Shown: piece by piece, positions 1-12,577 of the stretch | Position numbering within the stretch: position 1 is the first letter of the stretch | Layout of the letters: each line of letters begins with the position of its first letter | Assembly: GCA_009602725.1 (NCBI GenBank) | Contig: WELB01000017.1 | Coordinates: 960,760 to 1,001,474 of the forward strand | Source of the DNA: Spirogloea muscicola | Taxonomy: Eukaryota > Streptophyta > Zygnematophyceae > Spirogloeales > Spirogloeaceae | DNA: 40,715 nucleotides | Direction of reading: 5' to 3' | Notes under the pieces: model-generated | Databases searched by the model: none | What the model was told of the DNA's origin: nothing | Seen by the model: only the letters and a program-made list of their open reading frames with translations | Position numbers and translations under genes: made by a program

Positions 1-13
1 GGGGGGGGGGGGG
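1..13. repeat. G homopolymer at window edge
   Basis: The window opens with 13 consecutive G, then CC and more G. This may be a contig-end or gap-edge artefact, or a genuine G-rich tract upstream of the first gene. Nothing else supports a function. Confidence 0.6.
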
Positions 14-325
14 CCGGGGGGCCGTTCAGAAGAGTCTCTCCCATCTCTTCTCGTCGCACTTCCGGTGGCTGTAGAAGTGTCAGATCCATTCGCCGGCGCC
101 GCCGCCGCCGCCGCCGCCGCCGGCGGGCAGATCGGCTGGCGCGGCGCTGCATGGCGTCCGCACTCGGGTCTGCCGTCGGCCACCGTCTGGTCGGACTCGG
201 CACTGACTAGAATTGAGGCTCCCGTCGACGCCTCGCACGGCACCATCAGCGGGAGCTGCAGACCCGGGGCCGAGCCGGGCTCGGCCGGCGTCGCAGGTCT
301 GCTCGGGAAGGCACTGGCTGGCCGC

Positions 326-3300
326 ATGAAGGCGCTGGCGCGGGCGCTCGCCAAGCCCGGGAAGCACTTGCGACTGGGAGCTGAGGCCACCGCCGAGAGC
401 AGGATTCTGGCCGAGCGCAGCAGCCTGCCTGCCTGCGCGAGGGATCAATCGGAGAAGCTCGAGCCGCCACTACCACCAATTCATGGCTTCCACGTTGCGC
501 CTGCGAGCACGCCGGCTGGAGATTGGATGCGCACCACCTGGCAAATCGGTGTCAGGGGTGTCCATTGTGAAAGTGTAACACGAGTCATCTTGCCACAGAA
601 TAGTCGGCAGGCTGGCGGCTACCTGCACGGGCAGGGTGAGATGCTCTCTTTTAGACTTCTTTTCTTAGCGACTCAATCATGTTGCAAACGTTGTTACTTG
701 CACTCTGTTTTTGCCATGTGGTTCTGATACTTCTTCAGCTCTAGGTGCACATATATTTGGCTATGTCGTAGCAATGGCTGAAGAAAACAGGGCCATGTCT
801 GTCTGACAGCGTCGGCTTCAGCAGACGAACTTGATGATGCTGGCGAGAAGACTGGACCTCTGGCAGCTTATCACCGAAAGGTCGAAGCAGGCACGTTGAA
901 ACCAGGAGATGAGCACCAGGTTGGGTTGTAACAAGGCTATCCAAGTTTTCTCTTCCTGTCTGCTAGCTGCTGCACCACTCTATCGAGACTGCCTAGGGGC
1001 ACAGGCCTCTGCCACCCTGCTACACTTGTGCTTGTAAGAAAGTGCAGATGTCATAGTGACAGAGTTTCGAGTGATATGGTCAGTGAACTCCACAGGACTC
1101 CCTGTGACTCTGCGTTCATTGAGCTTGACTTTCTGGCATTTGTGGTATGTTACACAGGTGGCAACGCTGGAGGTTCTGCAGCGGCTCTATGAGGACCTGA
1201 TGAGCAATATGAGCTCAAGGCAAGTCAATGGCAGGTGCGAGCTAGGCAGAAAACTCTAGCAGAGTGTCCAGGCTGTGGTTGCGCTTCAGTAGTTGGCTAG
1301 CATTGTATACAGTGCTCATTGTTATGCTTTTGCAATGGGAGGCTCGAAGCCTCGCTAAGCAACAGCCCTTCTCTGGTTGTCATCGATTTTTGACATGGGC
1401 ATAGTGATCTGCTCCTCTCTGCAATCTTGAATTGGCACATCCTGGGGCCTTAAAGCGCTAGGAGTTCTTTGTGCTTTCTTGATGCAAGATATATGTTTGC
1501 CACCAAAGAAGCAGAAAGATTAGCAAAAAGATGCAACAAGAGTGTATGGAAGTGCCTCACACTTGAGCTCCTTGGGTCCAGGGATGGAGGCTTCTGGTCC
1601 CATTTCTTACTGCGGCCTCAGTCCAGCTCAAGCAGGGGGTTATACCTCTACGGCGGCGTTGGCACCGGCAAGACCATGCTTATGGACATGTTTTACAATG
1701 AACTGTGAGCAGAGTAACAACTCTGCTCGTGATTTTGCCCTCTGTTGAGTGAGGCATAGCATGAAGTACCTCATCTGAACATCCATTGGGAGCTGGCAGA
1801 CTTGTGAGGTTAGCTCTCCTCTTGCAGCATTTCTCATGATCTCACCTTCCTATGCAGGCCTGACGGAATCTCGAAACGGAGGGTACATTTTCACGACTTC
1901 ATGCTTGATGTACAGGGTCAATTGAAGGTACTGCGGAAAGAGCACACAAAGTCCTCGAAGTGACAATGTAACTCATACCTGCAAATCCTGATGCGTAGCA
2001 CTGCCTAGAAGTATATTTGTACATAGCTGACAATATTTCGTGCTTTGAGTATGCAGCAATACAAGGGAACTCCAGATCCCTTGGAAGCTGTTGCTACTGC
2101 TGTAGTCAAGGGGAGCTCCCTCCTGTGTTTGGATGAGTTCATGGTATGCTGACTGCTGTTGTCAGGAGCGTTCTGTTGCCCAACATCCATCAGAATATTT
2201 TGCAGTCAATTGACTGCTCTCGGTGCTGTGGAGGGTCTTCATGAAACAGACTTAGTAGATCAGGCAGCCGCTTAGCTGGAGCCTGGGATGATCAGAGACT
2301 GAAATGCCACCAGCTCTACTGTGCCATAATGCTTAGTATGACACTTGTGCAGGTCACTGATGTTGCTGACGCGATGATACTAAACCGACTATTCAAGCAG
2401 TTGTTTGCAAAAGGCCTGGTGAGTGTCAAGCTAGGCACAGTGCACACCACAATAGCAAAGTTGCACATTACAAGCGTTCAAAGCCTTTGAGACTCGGCTG
2501 TCCTGGTCAAAGATTCTGAAGCTGCGTTCTTGAGTTTCTGTGTACATTACCTGCAGCATGACTGATCCGCAGGTTCTTGTATCAACGTCTAATAGGCCGC
2601 CAGATAGCCTGTATGAAGGTGGCCTGCAGAGATCACTTTTCATGCCATTCATTGATCTGCTCAAGGTAAATGCCTTTGTGCCATTGTTGCAATGGAGTGC
2701 CCGGCTGCTATGCTCTTAAATTTCTGTAGCCAGGTCAACTTGGTAAGCATAAGAAAGAAATGTTGATGTAATTATCTGGGTGACTTGACTGAGAGTTAGC
2801 CGCTGTGTAGTATGCTGGCAGGTGCTATGTATGACAGCTGATACTTCATAGCTTGGTGTTGCAGACCCGATGTGTCGTCCACGGCATTGGATCTACCACG
2901 GATTACAGGCGCCTTAGTGAGGTATCCATGTTTGCTTTTGCCTGGAAAATATGTTGCCTCTGAGGGTGCTCAGTCACCCGTCATGCCAGCTGAGCATACA
3001 TGTCTCAGATCAAGGTTCGTTGTTGGTGCTTGTAGATGGAGCATGGACTTTACTTCACTGAGGAAGATGGTGACAGATTACTTCAGAGCAAGTTTCGGAT
3101 GTGCACAGACGGGGGCTTGGCATCTCCTACATCAGTGGAGGTCGTCATGGGCCGTAAGCTGCAGGTGTGCAATTAGGAGGCCCACTGTGGTCTTTATAAT
3201 TCGATATTGATGACTGCAAATGAACCTCCCAGACAATGGTGAAGGAGGGACCTCTGCTTTGCTGTCTAGTGCATGGTGGTTCTTATGAGTTGTTGCTATT

Positions 3301-4470
3301 TGAGTATTGAGATGCATAAGCCAGCTGAAGAGGGCTTGTAGCATGAGTTTCCAAATTGACCTTGTGTATAATGCTCTTCTGCTGCAGGTTCCTTTTGCTG
3401 TAAATGGAGGTGCCTATTATCAATTTCACGAGCTTTGTGAGCTGCCCCTTGGAGCTGCTGACTACTCTGCTCTTTGTAGTGAGTGAAGAAGCTTCTGAAA
3501 CCCCAGTTTCTGCACTGATTGGACTGCCACCAGAAGTAGTGCTCCTATCAAGGATGCTACGTCGAGTTTCCCTATCACTTAACACTAGTGATCTTACGCA
3601 GAGAATTTTCACACTGTGGCGGTAGAAGGTGTTCCAGCATTTGGTGCCTCAGATCGAACGGCGGCATACAGATTTGTGACGCTTATTGATGTGAGAGCTC
3701 ATCCGCTGACAAGCTCGTGTCATATATGCAACACTTGTCAACCAAATTGGTCATGCCATTTAGTCACTAGTCTGCCATTCGGTCACTTGTCAGCTGATTG
3801 GAGCTGCACTTGCGGTTGTGCCTTAATAGCATGGCGGGCATGCCCAAAATTGTGGATTGCTGCTGAGTGATTGTCCTCTCTGCTCAAAATATTCATTAAT
3901 CAGCATCCACTCTGAGAAATACTCACAAAGCACTTTCAAGCTTGGAGACATACTAGTGAGTGAGTAGTGCCCTGACCACTTTCTGGCTCATCAATAGAGC
4001 TAGTATAATTGCAGGTCATATATGAGCACAGGACTCGCTTCATATGCTCGGCTGAGGCCGACCCCATCAAGCTTCTTGAGCGGGTGGTGACGAGGGCAGA
4101 TGCTCCAAGGAGAACATCAAGTCGATCAAACAGGAGCGACTCCGTGGACATTTGCGTTGACGACGAGCTCGGTTTTGCTAAGGAGCGGACAATCAGCAGG
4201 TATGCTCTTGTCCTAGGCCACCTTCTTGAAATGGCAGGTCAGAGTCAATATCTTCTACAGAAATTGGAGATTCAGATATGCACAATCAGCACTGCGTCCA
4301 ATCTATCCATTAGAGGAGGACTTCTAATCTCATATCAAGGTACATGCACTCCTCACACCCGATCTCGCCTTGCCAGGATCACGGAGATGCAGACGCCGGC
4401 GTATGAGGCTGCTCATCGCGAGCACTGGCCTTCTCGCCAAGCGAAGCCCCCGCTATCACACCCACATTGA
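326..4470 (+). CDS. AFG1/LACE1-type mitochondrial AAA ATPase, 14 exons
   Basis: AFG1-like ATPases sit at the mitochondrial inner membrane and help degrade or extract respiratory subunits (family knowledge). Exons read: 326-635, 810-919, 1158-1219, 1489-1704, 1858-1927, 2057-2143, 2353-2418, 2573-2665, 2865-2921, 3036-3164, 3388-3478, 3602-3690, 4015-4199, 4377-4470. All phases agree and give about 552 aa. Visible motifs are [19 protein letters not shown] near the N-terminus, Walker A GGVGTGKT (about residues 216-223), HFHDFMLDV, Walker [52 protein letters not shown] and the C-terminal ERTISRITEMQT. The start is the first in-frame ATG; the N-terminus [16 protein letters not shown] is basic and presequence-like. 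The family usually has Q after DEF; here it is M at an exon junction. The intron after 1219 begins GC (AG|GCAAGT). A TGTAA element near 4783 could be the poly(A) signal. Exon 1 is the least certain part. Confidence 0.93.
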
Positions 4471-5057
4471 CCCATTGCTTTTTGAAACAAGCAGCTATGG
4501 TTTTTTCTTCCAGCATGCTTCACTCGTGGCTTCATTGCCACTTAACAGGGCGTTGAGCAATTAGCTCCGCTGCCATTGCATGATATTACAGCTCGGAAGG
4601 GAGCGCACATGCGACTGGCCCTCATTGTCATCCACCCTTCAACTGTGCTGGATTGTATTTCCTGATTCGTTTAAACATAACAGCCAACTTGGCTTTCTTC
4701 ACTGGTGTACGTCAATGTGGCCCTTGGATTGGAGGTACAGGGCATGGATCTAATTTGAAGTATTTAAAGGTTGTCTGGTCAGTGTAAGGTCTAGTAGTGC
4801 TGGGCATGATGACCAGCTGTGACTTCTGTGAGCACTTGCGGCGGATGTGATTTACATTCTCATACCCACAGCATTGGTTGCAAGGCATGCTCAGGGCAGG
4901 GCGGTGATGGCGGGCTTGACCACCAGAGAGGCCAAGGCGGATGGGTGAACACCTCAACAAACCCCCAAACTCTGGCATTGTTGTTACTTCTGGACTGCTT
5001 ACTTTTGCCCAGAGTGCCAAGCCTCCACAGTATGAGGGCTTCAGGTCGACCTGCCGC
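4471..5057. other. Convergent 3' intergenic stretch
   Basis: This separates two genes that end towards each other (AFG1 on +, S28 peptidase on -). I see no coding signal. It contains TGTAA on the + strand near 4783 and on the - strand near 4855, each 200-320 bases past a stop codon. TGTAA is the usual poly(A) signal of many green algae, so these are candidate 3' ends, but the motif is short and could be chance. Confidence 0.4.
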
Positions 5058-8000
5058 CTAAGCGATCTTCGCCAGCGTTGCGGAGTTCCTCAACCACTTT
5101 GCGCCAGCCCGGGCGTAAGCGTCCAGCCAACCCTGGATGATGCGGCACTCGGCTTCCCGCTGCCTCTGGACGGATGGCGGGTCGTCTGGCGTGCTCGCAC
5201 GCAGGTCCAGGTGGTGCGCGCCTGCAGGATTGTAGAGAGATGAGGTGCTGAACTCCCAGCCCCTTGGAAGTTGCACTTGCACATCTTATTCGCATCCTAC
5301 TGACTTGACGCCGTCTACGCTGCAGTGTGAGCGAGTCAACTGGACGTGCTTTCAAAATCTCAGCCAGAGGCCGTGAACATGACATGTCACAATCTGGTGA
5401 CAGAGGCCCAGGCTCACCGTCAGAAATGGTGAGAGCCACAACTGACCGCGATATGTTTTCTAAAACCCTGCAGAATGGAGCTCAGTGGTCATGTCAATGT
5501 GCTGAGCACCATGATTATACCATGCATCGGGATTATTCAGGTGCTCCATAATCTCGGTACAAGGGGTGTGTTGCTCAATAGACAGAGTGGCAGGATCTAT
5601 GGCGGAATTCTCGAGGAACAAGCAAGGCCATCCTTTCAGGTGCAGGAGAGGCACGTGGACTCTTACCCGCCACCGCTCCAGGGGTCCAGGAGGCCATTGG
5701 AGAAGATAATATTGCTTGCAAAGTCGCGCAGCGTTCGCTTGATGTCCTGCGCTCGTTAGCAAGCCGTGGATGTGAATCAACGCAGCAGCAGCAGGTTAAT
5801 ATGACTCAAGGCTATTTACACATCACACTTTTGTGCAGCTAATTATTTAACGCTTGATGTGAGACCCTGAAGTGCACAGATAAGTTTGGCCCACTACGGA
5901 GACTACACTAGCAGGACTGCATACCCTGCCACCAAACTCGGTAGGTATCCATTTTGGCCTCGGCCGGACACCAAATTGACTGATACATCGGTCAGCATAG
6001 GCACTTGGATCCCAGCAAAAGGGTGGGAACATGCTGTTGCTTGCATTGCTGGCCATGGGCATCACCATCTCAGTGCACGCCTGAGACGACACAGCAAGTG
6101 CAGCAGTCAGATGATTCTTGGTCAGCCCCAGGGTCTAGGCTTTTTAGGACCTCAATAAGTTGGTCTAAGACCCAGGGCTAACAACGTTGGCACAGCTATG
6201 GCTTACAACGGAGGGGATGCACAGCTTGTCCAGGCCTCAGACTCGGTCTAAGCTGGGTGCTGGTCAGGCTCTGACATGAACTTAGGACGTCCTTAGGTAA
6301 CCAACATGTAATGGTTTGAATGGGTTATAGGTCAGGAGTCATCACAAGATCGCAAGCCTCTCTCGGGTTATTCATTTGAAGTCTTGCCTTCGTCACAGTG
6401 CGCAGCAGCTTGCATATGAGAGCTTGCACAAGCAACCGGCATATATTGCAGGTGGCAGAAGCGCGCAAGGTTTGCAAACAGGCAAGGTGCAAATTACCTG
6501 ATAGTCCCAACCGCTCATTCCGTGCGGATCATCTCCTGGTGCGAAGCAGGCGGCTGCCCCAGTGTGATTGTAATAGACACTCACACCTGCGAACACACGC
6601 TCCAGTATAGAGCTCTTACCCTGCAGCCCATCCATGGCTCTGCACACCTGCATGCATCACGCGAGCGCACGCCCGCTGGGGCGGGGAAGAGTGAGACAGC
6701 GAGAAGACGAGAGAAGGAAAGCACTGACTCGCCCTAGGCTCCCGACTAACCTGTCAGGTTCTCGCATCAGCAAGTGCTTTGGGACCCAATCGATATCTGC
6801 AGGCGAGCTCTTACAAGCATGCAAGGCAGACTCTGACACCTGGTGCCTTTAGTAGTGGGAGTGTTCTTTGCGGGGGTTGGATGATACAGAGAGTCAACAG
6901 CAATAGCAACAGCAGAGGTAGTCTACTGCTGGTAGCTTGCATGACCTCGCGGATTGGGTAGGCGGGTAGCGGCATCATGAAGCTTGCAGACACAGGGTAG
7001 TCGACCATGGCAAGGAACGAGTATGCCTCCTCCAGCCAGTTCTTGAGCTCCTCAGTCGAGTTGAGATCGCTCGTAAGCAGCAGAGATCAGCCAGCAGGCG
7101 AGATCTGATATGATCTGTTAGATGAGATAATTCGATATGCATGATGCGCACTGTTCACAATGTAAGACGTAGCATCTAACACGTGGACCTTCAGCATAAG
7201 AGCCAAAGCAACATTGGTGCAAGCATGGAGGCGCCCACCAGCGGACCTGCAGAGGTGGAAGGTGTGGCGGAGTTCCTGCAAGCCGTCCCGGGAGCTCCCA
7301 ACGTCGTCAATGACCGTCCAGGACTGGCGGATGTCTTGGAAGCACGACTCACTTTCTCGCTGCCCACCAAATGCACAAGAGGCAGGGGTCAGGCCGAGCT
7401 CTTAATTTCATGTTATCTGTCTCGTGGACCTGGGGGTAGCCTTCGTATCATTGGGTCAACCAAGTTGCAAATTATAATTTGCAAAATGTATGTCATGGGG
7501 TCACTCTGTGCCTTCAAGTGGGTCGCACCCTGAAGTCTTCAGAGACGATGCGGTAGAACGTGTCGGGTGGCACAAAGTCCTCAAACTGCAGTATGGGTGC
7601 GGATGATGCGAGTGCGCCGGTTGCGACGTGTGGGTACTTGAGCCGGAACCATGCCGCCAACACTGCCAGTATCGGCATGGAAAGGGTTAGTGCATAACTG
7701 GAAGTAACCTGACTGTAATGCGGGCTACACATAGGGCATTGCATACGACAGCAACATAGGGCACTGTTGTTTGCAAGTGCCTGCCCATGAAGGTCTAAGT
7801 AGTTCTGCTGAACTTAGCTTCACAATGAATCATCTCATTACCACATAGTCACCAAGAATCCTGACTATGCACGCTTCACTACACCAAGAATGAATCTAAC
7901 CCGCATCAACGCTTAATGCAGGGCTGCTTTTATGCAGGCGACTGCGCCTGGCGGCTGTGGCATGGGCAATAACGGCAGCGGCTGAGTAATGAGATTTTGG

Positions 8001-8831
8001 TCATCCTGTCGGCTCGCGAGCTTACTCCCGCCATAGGAGCCGCCAAAGACAACTACCGGGCTCGCCTGCGCCAACAGGTTGGCTTTGAGGTCTGTGACAA
8101 GCGCAGCGAGGTCGGCAAGCGCCTGCTCCGCCGTAAGGAATGCAAGGCTTTCACCACCAGCCCCCCGCATGGCCACCTCCGGTATGGACTTGCCATAGTA
8201 GCGATGCTGCAAACAGTCCCAACAGATATAACAGCAAAACCTCACTGAGAATAAATATCAGCTTCTGCTGCTGCTAAACGCTAGACTGGATCAAGGCTTC
8301 TCTGCGGCGCTATATTATAAAGTGATTGCAGTAACAAGCTAAGCATGCAGTCGCAGTCATAAGTAACTGCTGAATTCTGAGGACCCATCAGTCACAAGCG
8401 CATTCGGCATTGCCGCGAGTCTGCTCTGGCACGGGGTGCACCTCCGGGAAGACGAGCAGCGCTCCAAAGCGCGGCGCAATCTCCCACATGAAGCCCGTGT
8501 TCTTGGCGAACCACGCAACATCGCCCTCGTTGCCACAGTAGACGAAGATGGGCGCGCCGGCGTCGGCGCCGTCCCAGTCGCCATCGTTCAGAAGGTACCT
8601 CTGGCGGAAGGTGGCGTCGGAGCCGAAGCTGAAGTGGTCCAGCGTCTGCTCATAGAAGCGCTCAGTCCAATTGTACCGCCGCTGCAGCGGAACCGTATGG
8701 GCGACTGCCGCCGCCGCCGTTTGGGTTTGATGGGGAAACCGCGGCGCCGACGACGCAGCTACGGCAGCTATACCGGCAGCAACGACGAATGCCAAAACTT
8801 GGAGTCACGGCGTGTGCTTGTTTGCCGCCAT
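5058..8831 (-). CDS. S28 serine carboxypeptidase, lysosomal Pro-X carboxypeptidase type, 10 exons
   Basis: S28 peptidases (PRCP/DPP7) cleave after proline in lysosomes or vacuoles, or outside the cell. Exons in transcription order: 8831-8442, 8206-8026, 7662-7529, 7359-7247, 7069-6946, 6647-6498, 6080-5925, 5746-5667, 5467-5418, 5221-5058. From codon 8795 this gives 501 aa, the family's usual size, with every phase consistent. The catalytic Ser is in GGSYGG (about residue 175, counting from 8795), the Asp in [10 protein letters not shown] (about 425) and the His in [10 protein letters not shown] (about 450). Other family marks are [64 protein letters not shown] and FPPFCWD. The N-terminus [14 protein letters not shown] is signal-peptide-like. 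Oddity: the only good start is ATG 8831 in a strong context (gccgccATGgcg), but the ninth codon is TGA, in frame with everything downstream. This may be a base error or a damaged allele. The donor after 6946 is weak. Confidence 0.92.
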
Positions 8832-11729
8832 GGCGGCTTTCCGTGCAGCACTTGCTCCAGTCATCTGGAGTTTAAGGATGCACAGTTCACAACTCTAGGA
8901 ATTTAGGGAATAGGAGTGAGCCAGTTTAGGGTTCAGCTCAGTGCGACGCAGGGCAGTGGCGACACTGAAGAAGCAATGGCCGCTGCCACTGCCGCAGTCA
9001 CAGCCGTCGCAAGCACCACACAATCCTGCCTCGCTCACAAATTCTCACAAGGCCACCGCTGTCGCGGATTTCAGCCTTGTGACGGCTGCTGTAGCATCTG
9101 CTCCACCAGCCTGTGGCCCAATTTACTAATGAGTTTCCTTGATCTCTGAGGACGCTTGAAGTACATTCCAGATCATCAGCATATCAGTGTTGAAAGGTTC
9201 TACTTACCTCACTTTGATTCGGATCTGGCCCCCAAGTGCTCTCTCTTCTATGACAATCTCTTAGAAGACTGTGACAGCAAGTAGGATGGACAAGGTGGTG
9301 GGTCACTCTGTGGGCTGGCAGGACGACCATCATGCTCTGCACATGCTTGCCATCGACCTAGCTATAAGCGTCGTTCTTGTTGACCACTTCTAATGAGACC
9401 AGGTTGGCAAGCCCAGCACCTCTATGGTGGCAACTGCTGAAGGTGACATGGAGCTGCATTGCCTCTTTTCCTCTCCACTAGCAACCATGTCCTTCACGAT
9501 TCCGTCTCAGTGACAACGGATGCCTGAACCTGCATGCTGCGTGACAGAAAATGTATTGGCTGCAAGCGTCCACTTTGTAGGAAACCATTTCGGACAACAA
9601 GGGCTTCTTAGTGTTCACTGGCGTGCTGTGAGTGCTGCAAACCACCATGCTGCAGCAAGCTCAATCGAAGCTCGAGTCAAGGAGAGCGGGGTCTTGCTTG
9701 CTTCGGTTCCACGCCCTGCCTTGTAGGATTGACATGTATTCATACTCTGTGTCACTGGCAGTGCAGTGTAGTGGTCGCCAGACTCTGTGGTGTGTCTCAG
9801 AACTCTTTGACACTAAGCCAAATTCACTGGCTGACATTGGACATGTTACCTACAGAAGAAACAATGGTAGCAGACTAATGATGTGTGCAGTGGAGGTGCG
9901 ACATCTGTCCTCCTCACACTTTCGATTTCTGACAAGCATGCATTGCACTTAGCACTGTGGCCATCGCTTCTTAATCCATAGCTTTGTAGAGAGCTGGGTT
10001 GCCACTTCCTAGCTGCTGACAGAAGTCTATCCTCCACCAGTCTAAGCCTGGAAAGACATTACACCAGCACTTCAAAGCCGGCACCGTAAGAAAGTGAAGC
10101 ATATGAGGTGCCACTTCAGGAGTACACTTTGATTGCTCACACGGCTATTGCAGCAGCCAAGGAAAGAAAGCTGACGGCTGCTCAGACCCTTAGATTCCGC
10201 CATCACGGTGCGCTCAGTGGCGTAAGGAATGTGAAAGATATCGTCACAGCAGCCTTGAGCACTCCTAAAATACCAGAGCGATGCATCATATTGTGCTCGC
10301 AAGCGCTTGCAAATTCCAACATGGAGCACACATGACTCTGCGCAGTACCTTGCTTGTTGTACTGCAGGAATCAAGCCATGTCCAGATAAACAACCCTTAA
10401 GAGCAGCTGATTATCCTGCATCTTCACAAGAAACAGGGTGATCTGTCGTCAGGAAGTTGTTGACAGCTAATTTTCCAATTCTTCAAAGGAAAGGAGGCAC
10501 GCAGTGCGATTGAAGTGGAAGGGAGGCCAAGCCGAGTTGGTAGACTCTTTGGGCAAGAACGGAACTGAAAGAAGTTCAGCTACACAAAGTAAAGTCCTTG
10601 GTCAAGAGGGGCTAAGGTAACAGGGCAAAAGAATTGCTGAAGGTGGGACTTAATGAAACCCAAAAGGAAGCATCACGCCCACGTGCTAGGCTGCAAGCCA
10701 GCCACCCCAACTACCAGAAGAGAGCAACGTGCAGAAAGATGTGTGAAGTACCAGCAATAAGCAGCCAATCGTCACCTGAGGTCATGTCTGTGGAGAAAAA
10801 GGCCCCCATGCACCTCCCCATGAGACTGTTCCAGCTACAATTAAGCTGCAACTTCTCAGGCGTACTTGATATGGTGGATGCCTACAGTGCTGTTGCAGCC
10901 AAACACTGGCCGATGAGGACATTGACCGATCTATAGCTCCAGCCTGCCCTTTTGAATTCCAGAAGGGCGATGAGATGCATGCGCAAGCAATACCAGCACA
11001 CACCATCAACAAAGGCTCTCCACTGCGTCTCAGGCACGTGGGCATGTCATATCCAACTTTTCATAAGTGCATGCAAATCATATAACTTCGAGACGAATCT
11101 CATGAAACCGTAGCAGGATCAAGACATTATGAAGCTAACAAGACTGTCACAATCATGGCGGCTGCATGCCAGCTGTCCTCTTGCTTTCCCAAGACGAGCT
11201 TCAGTGGGGCAGGGTAGTAAATCGAGACCCTCAACAAGTCAGAATGGCAGGAGGTTCTGGCATTCCTCTGTGGACAGCCGAACACCAGGGCATGCACGAA
11301 GAGCACGGCTGGCTGCCTAATGGCTGGCCACTCGCCACAAAAAAAAAATCTCACCTTCAAAACGGCATTGCAGGCCTGGGGCCCCAGCAGGCACTTATCA
11401 CCAGCAGTGCAGGAGCAAGCAAAGCAATGAAGGCTTTGTCACCTCTGACTCCTGGACACCTGGTGACAGTGAGGGATTCATGCACCAGTGAGTGTGGCCC
11501 AACTTTTCCAGCACATGTCCCAGACCTCACGTCCCATGTGACGTATGACTAATGACGACCATCGGATAGCGAAGGCTGGGCGCACAGTGGCCAGAAGGGG
11601 CTTCAATCCTCACTGGCCGCAATGCTCTGGCTTCACGGGAACGGGTCCAGGAGCACAGGGTGAGCTCAAGAACCAACTTATTAGAAGCTATGCCAGTGAC
11701 AGTGACGTGTTTGGCACCAGCACACACTG

Positions 11730-11808
11730 CCTTCTATCTATTCTGAAGCGGTTTGACATGTGTTTTGGCTTCCATCTATTCTTGATGCGGTTTGGCATGT
11801 GCTTTTGC
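11730..11808. repeat. Two-copy tandem repeat, about 40 bp unit
   Basis: Two adjacent diverged copies share the pattern cttcYatctattctKRWGCGGTTTGRCATGTG. The first copy runs about 11730-11768 and the second about 11769-11808. It is a local duplication with no visible function. Confidence 0.7.
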
Positions 11809-12183
11809 TGTGGCAGCACAGAGCGATCAGAAAACTTTGAAGACTATTTCTGATACTCAGCACTGTGTATCAGGTGTATTGATCTCATCACACCGCTATA
11901 GATGTCGCAGAAGCAAGGCACCAGTGTGCTGGCGATGTATGTACAGCTACTATGCTAGTAGGGCGCAATGCAACGCCTCCATAACCGGCATACAAAGCAA
12001 TGACTTGTATGAAGCAGGCATTCCAGGCTGGTGATACGGACCCTGGGGTTTCGTCAGGAACATGAGGCTAAGTGCTTCTTGTGACGCTATTGAAATCATA
12101 GACGATGCCAATGCGCATTCTCCCTTCTGCAAAGCCAATCTCCATGTCCACATATCAGAAAAGGAAATCCTTTCAGAAGGGAG

Positions 12184-12197
12184 ACCCTAAACCCTAG
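12184..12197. promoter_or_regulatory. Telo-box-like motif upstream of exportin-5
   Basis: The sequence accctaaaccctag contains AAACCCTA about 390 bases upstream of the exportin start. In land plants AAACCCTAA telo-boxes occur in promoters of growth genes. Here it may equally be a degenerate telomeric insertion like those in two introns of this window. Confidence 0.35.
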
Positions 12198-12577
12198 CCA
12201 CCCTTTCACGTTTGGACCTTTAGCAAGGACGATAATGTAGCACCATCCAATTCGTCAACAGGTCAGCGCTTCGCCATGACGACTCAACGGGTGATGCGGC
12301 ATGTGCGCCCTCTGGGGATCTCACGCCTATCAGCCGCAAGGACGCGATCAAACATCCTTGGACCACAGGATAGAGAGAAGAGAAGGCAACCATTGGCAGA
12401 GAGACGCCGTTCTGCTTGCACGAGCAGCGCTCGTACATGGAGTTCTACATAAAGTCGTCCAAGTCCTAACGAACTTGCTGAGAGCATGACCAGACGGGCA
12501 GGGGCCTTGCCTGCCGCCTTGCCCGATGCCTCGGCTCGCCTGGCCGGCTCACGCTGGGGCTGCGGCAGAGCCCCGTC

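Larger units (their letters stand above)
8832..12577. other. 3.7 kb region without a recognised gene; unassigned protein-like frames
   Basis: No known domain is visible. Several short + strand frames nevertheless read like protein: 9153-9284 (contains ISVERFYLPHFDSDLAPKC), 9286-9393 (MDKVVGHSVGWQDDHHALH), about 10480-10600 (EARSAIEVEGRPSRVGRLF), about 10899-11085 (DEDIDRSIAPACPFEFQKGD), 11166-11552, and 12061-12192 (CDAIEIIDDANAHSPFCKAN). They are bounded by stops and I could not splice them into one convincing model. They may be exons of an unrecognised gene, remnants of an old element, or chance in a purine-rich strand. The left end should hold the peptidase promoter and the right end the exportin promoter. 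Confidence 0.3.

Noticed and set aside
65-727. 220-codon frame beginning at a GTG as a gene of its own
   Set aside because: No ATG at its start. Its inner part from ATG 326 fits as exon 1 of the AFG1 gene, with a donor at 636.
6615-6647. A 33-nt intron inside S28 exon 6 (GTAAGA...GCAG)
   Set aside because: Reading through gives [17 protein letters not shown], which matches the family better than the spliced version.
8805-8807. TGA in the peptidase gene as a selenocysteine codon
   Set aside because: It lies in the signal peptide, the family has no selenocysteine, and no SECIS-like context is evident.
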